A stretch of 64,000 bases of DNA, from assembly GCA_002423025.1 (NCBI GenBank), contig DIUN01000015.1:132681-196680 (forward strand). Reading direction: 5' to 3'. The stretch comes from Sphingomonadales bacterium UBA6157 (GTDB lineage: Bacteria > Pseudomonadota > Alphaproteobacteria > Sphingomonadales > Sphingomonadaceae). The notes beneath the pieces were generated by a model. The model did no database searches and was not told where the DNA came from. It was given only the letters and a program-made list of their open reading frames with translations. Positions 62,802 through 64,000 of the stretch are shown here, piece after piece; position 1 is the stretch's first letter, and each line of letters opens with the position of its first letter. Both the position numbers and the translations under genes were made by a program.

Positions 62802-63355
62802 TCCGCCGCCTGTTCCGCGCCGCACTGGCGGACCGCCGCGGCGTCGGCGCGCTCGAGTTCGCGCTAGTCGTGCCGATCATCGGGGTGATGCTGATGGCCA
62901 TCGTCGATCTCGGCAATGTGCTGTTCGTGCACTTCCGGCTTGGCGCTGCCGTGGCCTCGGGCAGCAACTATGGCCTGGTGCGCGCTGAGGATATCAGCAC
63001 GGCGCTCGCCCCCAATGTCGCCTCGGACATCGCCAGGCTGGTCGCCAGCGCCACCGAGAACAATTGGGCCGCCGCCCGTGTCACGGTCAACAACGGCCCT
63101 GTCGCGGTCATCGATGGCGGGGAGCCGGCGGTGACCACGAGCAACACCGCCGCCACCAATGCGCTGTGCTATTGCCCGGGCGCGGGCGGCGCCTGGGGTG
63201 CCGCTGTCGCCTGCGGAGCCCCCTGCCCCGGCGGCGGCATTGCCGGGCGCTTTGTCGAGATCAGTGCGCGGCGGGCGTTCACGCCCTTGTTCTATGGCTA
63301 TGGCGTCGCCAGCGATGGCTACATCACCATCTCGCGCATGGTGCAGACCGAATGA
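62798..63355 (+). CDS. TadE-like pseudopilin
   Basis: A 185-residue protein with the TadE motif: a short basic start, RRGVGALEFALVVPIIGVML (Glu in the conserved fifth-position region) and then a TM helix (about 16-40). The extracytoplasmic part has four cysteines (CYCPG, VACGAPC). TadE-like proteins are minor pilins of Flp/Tad pili. No tadA/B/C ATPase or platform genes are in the window. It overlaps the preceding and following genes by 4 bp each. Confidence 0.85.
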   Translation: MIRRLFRAALADRRGVGALEFALVVPIIGVMLMAIVDLGNVLFVHFRLGAAVASGSNYGLVRAEDISTALAPNVASDIARLVASATENNWAAARVTVNNGPVAVIDGGEPAVTTSNTAATNALCYCPGAGGAWGAAVACGAPCPGGGIAGRFVEISARRAFTPLFYGYGVASDGYITISRMVQTE

Positions 63356-63807
63356 TCACCATCCTCTCCCGGCTGCGCAGGGCGCGCGGCGGCGCCTCGG
63401 CGCTGGAGTTTGCGCTGCTGGCGCTGCCGCTGGCCGCCATGCTGCTCAGCGTGCTGGAGTTCGGCCGGCTGCAATGGACCCGCAATGCCCTGCAGCAAGT
63501 CGCCATCGCCGGGGCGCGGTGTGTCGGGCTGGCGCTGACGGACTGCTCCTCACCAGGCGCGACCGCCACGGATCCACGGGTGTATGACGCCACGAAATCC
63601 CGAACCTTCATCACTGGCAACGCCAGCAGCTGGATCATCGACCTTGGCAACAGCGATATCGCCGTCTCCACATCGGCGACGTGCCAGACGCTCGCCAACT
63701 TCACCGAGGTGACGCTGACAGACGATTTCAGCTCGCCGTTCCTCGCTGCAGCCGGGCTGGACGCGATGACGCTCAGCGCCACCGCCTGCTTCCCCAACCA
63801 GAGCTAG
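63352..63807 (+). CDS. TadE-like pseudopilin (second copy)
   Basis: A 151-residue protein with the same plan: RARGGASALEFALLALPLAA followed by a TM helix, then an extracytoplasmic domain with four cysteines (ARCVGL, TDCSS, ATCQTL, TACFP). It is the third gene of the operon and ends 7 bp before the convergent leuC stop. Likely a minor pilin working with the two upstream proteins. Confidence 0.85.
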   Translation: MITILSRLRRARGGASALEFALLALPLAAMLLSVLEFGRLQWTRNALQQVAIAGARCVGLALTDCSSPGATATDPRVYDATKSRTFITGNASSWIIDLGNSDIAVSTSATCQTLANFTEVTLTDDFSSPFLAAAGLDAMTLSATACFPNQS

Positions 63808-63814
63808 AGCAGCA

Positions 63815-64000
63815 TCAGCCCATCATCTCGCGGACATCCGTCAGGCGACCGGTGATCGCCGCCGCTGCCGCCATCGCCGGGCTGACGAGGTGGGTGCGCG
63901 CGCCCACGCCCTGGCGGCCGACAAAGTTGCGGTTGCTGGTGCTGGCACAGCGCTCGCCGGCCGGCACCTGGTCCGGGTTCATGCCCAGGCACATCGAGCA
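63815..64000 (-). CDS. leuC: 3-isopropylmalate dehydratase large subunit, C-terminal 61 residues
   Basis: The minus strand from the right edge to the stop at 63815-63817 encodes a fragment with the LeuC/aconitase C-terminal signature: CSMCLGMNPDQ (two of the three [4Fe-4S] ligands), then GERCASTSNRNFVGRQG and RTHLVSPAMAAAAAI. The enzyme isomerises 2- to 3-isopropylmalate in leucine synthesis. The rest lies beyond the window. A different open frame covering the same bases is only its shadow. Confidence 0.93.
   Translation of the reverse strand, partial: CSMCLGMNPDQVPAGERCASTSNRNFVGRQGVGARTHLVSPAMAAAAAITGRLTDVREMMG

Noticed and set aside
61080..62825. A 581-codon minus-strand frame opposite the TadG-like gene
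   Set aside because: Shadow of a Gly-rich repeat region; no start context or motif.
63804..63992. A minus-strand 62-codon frame at the right edge
   Set aside because: It is the wrong frame of the same bases; the neighbouring frame reads as the leuC C-terminus.

Overview
The window is a G+C-rich chromosomal segment from an alphaproteobacterium, most likely of the Sphingomonadales. That placement is inference from gene content: several TonB-dependent receptors, CopA/CopB copper resistance, an Acr3-type arsenic operon, and a catabolic cluster with the composition of the sphingomonad polyethylene-glycol (peg) operon. No rRNA, tRNA, CRISPR array or insertion sequence was recognised. Both ends cut through genes: a cupin protein on the left, and on the right the last 61 codons of leuC on the minus strand.

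Left part (1-23.1 kb). After a cupin, an SDR oxidoreductase, a DUF3429 membrane protein and an exported cyclophilin comes the most unusual locus. A CHASE2-class III adenylate cyclase (2654-4777) overlaps a small exported FecR-like protein (4764-5504). Convergent with them is a tightly coupled minus-strand operon for a two-partner secretion pore (TpsB), a 3466-residue glycine-rich filamentous-haemagglutinin-type exoprotein (TpsA), and an exported TPR-CHAT protease-like protein with an intact His/Cys dyad. Start and stop codons overlap at both junctions. The upstream region carries two GTTTGYAAAC palindromes. pyrC and gpmA follow.

Middle (23.2-34.3 kb). An ATPase/FtsX-permease/HlyD-adaptor exporter is followed by an arsenic operon (arsR-arsC-acr3-arsH-FAD monooxygenase), preceded by two identical-format ArsR operators (TTCGA-N6-TCGAA), and then copA-copB. 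Together this is a metal and metalloid resistance block. CopA has a duplicated Cys/His/Met motif.

Catabolic cluster (34.3-48.1 kb). Three minus-strand transcription units encode GMC oxidoreductase + MR/MLE enzyme, TonB receptor + sulfatase + aldehyde dehydrogenase, and TauD-type dioxygenase + GPH-family transporter. A divergent membrane-bound AraC-type regulator sits beside the first. The same imperfect palindrome, built around CGACTGATCG, lies 119-180 bp upstream of all three units. This predicts a small regulon for import and desulfation of a sulfate ester and oxidation of the resulting alcohol via aldehyde to acid.

Right part (48.5-64 kb). glnK-amtB has a canonical sigma-54 promoter and a perfect intrinsic terminator. 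A run of small housekeeping or unknown genes follows: patatin, DUF2007, DUF2784, PNPOx-like, TldD, an aspartyl-protease-like protein and a zinc-ribbon protein. Then come a second TonB receptor, an ABC ATPase, nadB, and three Tad-type pseudopilin-like genes. The first of these fuses a TadG-like N-terminus to a long glycine-rich beta-solenoid and starts in a striking AT-rich island.
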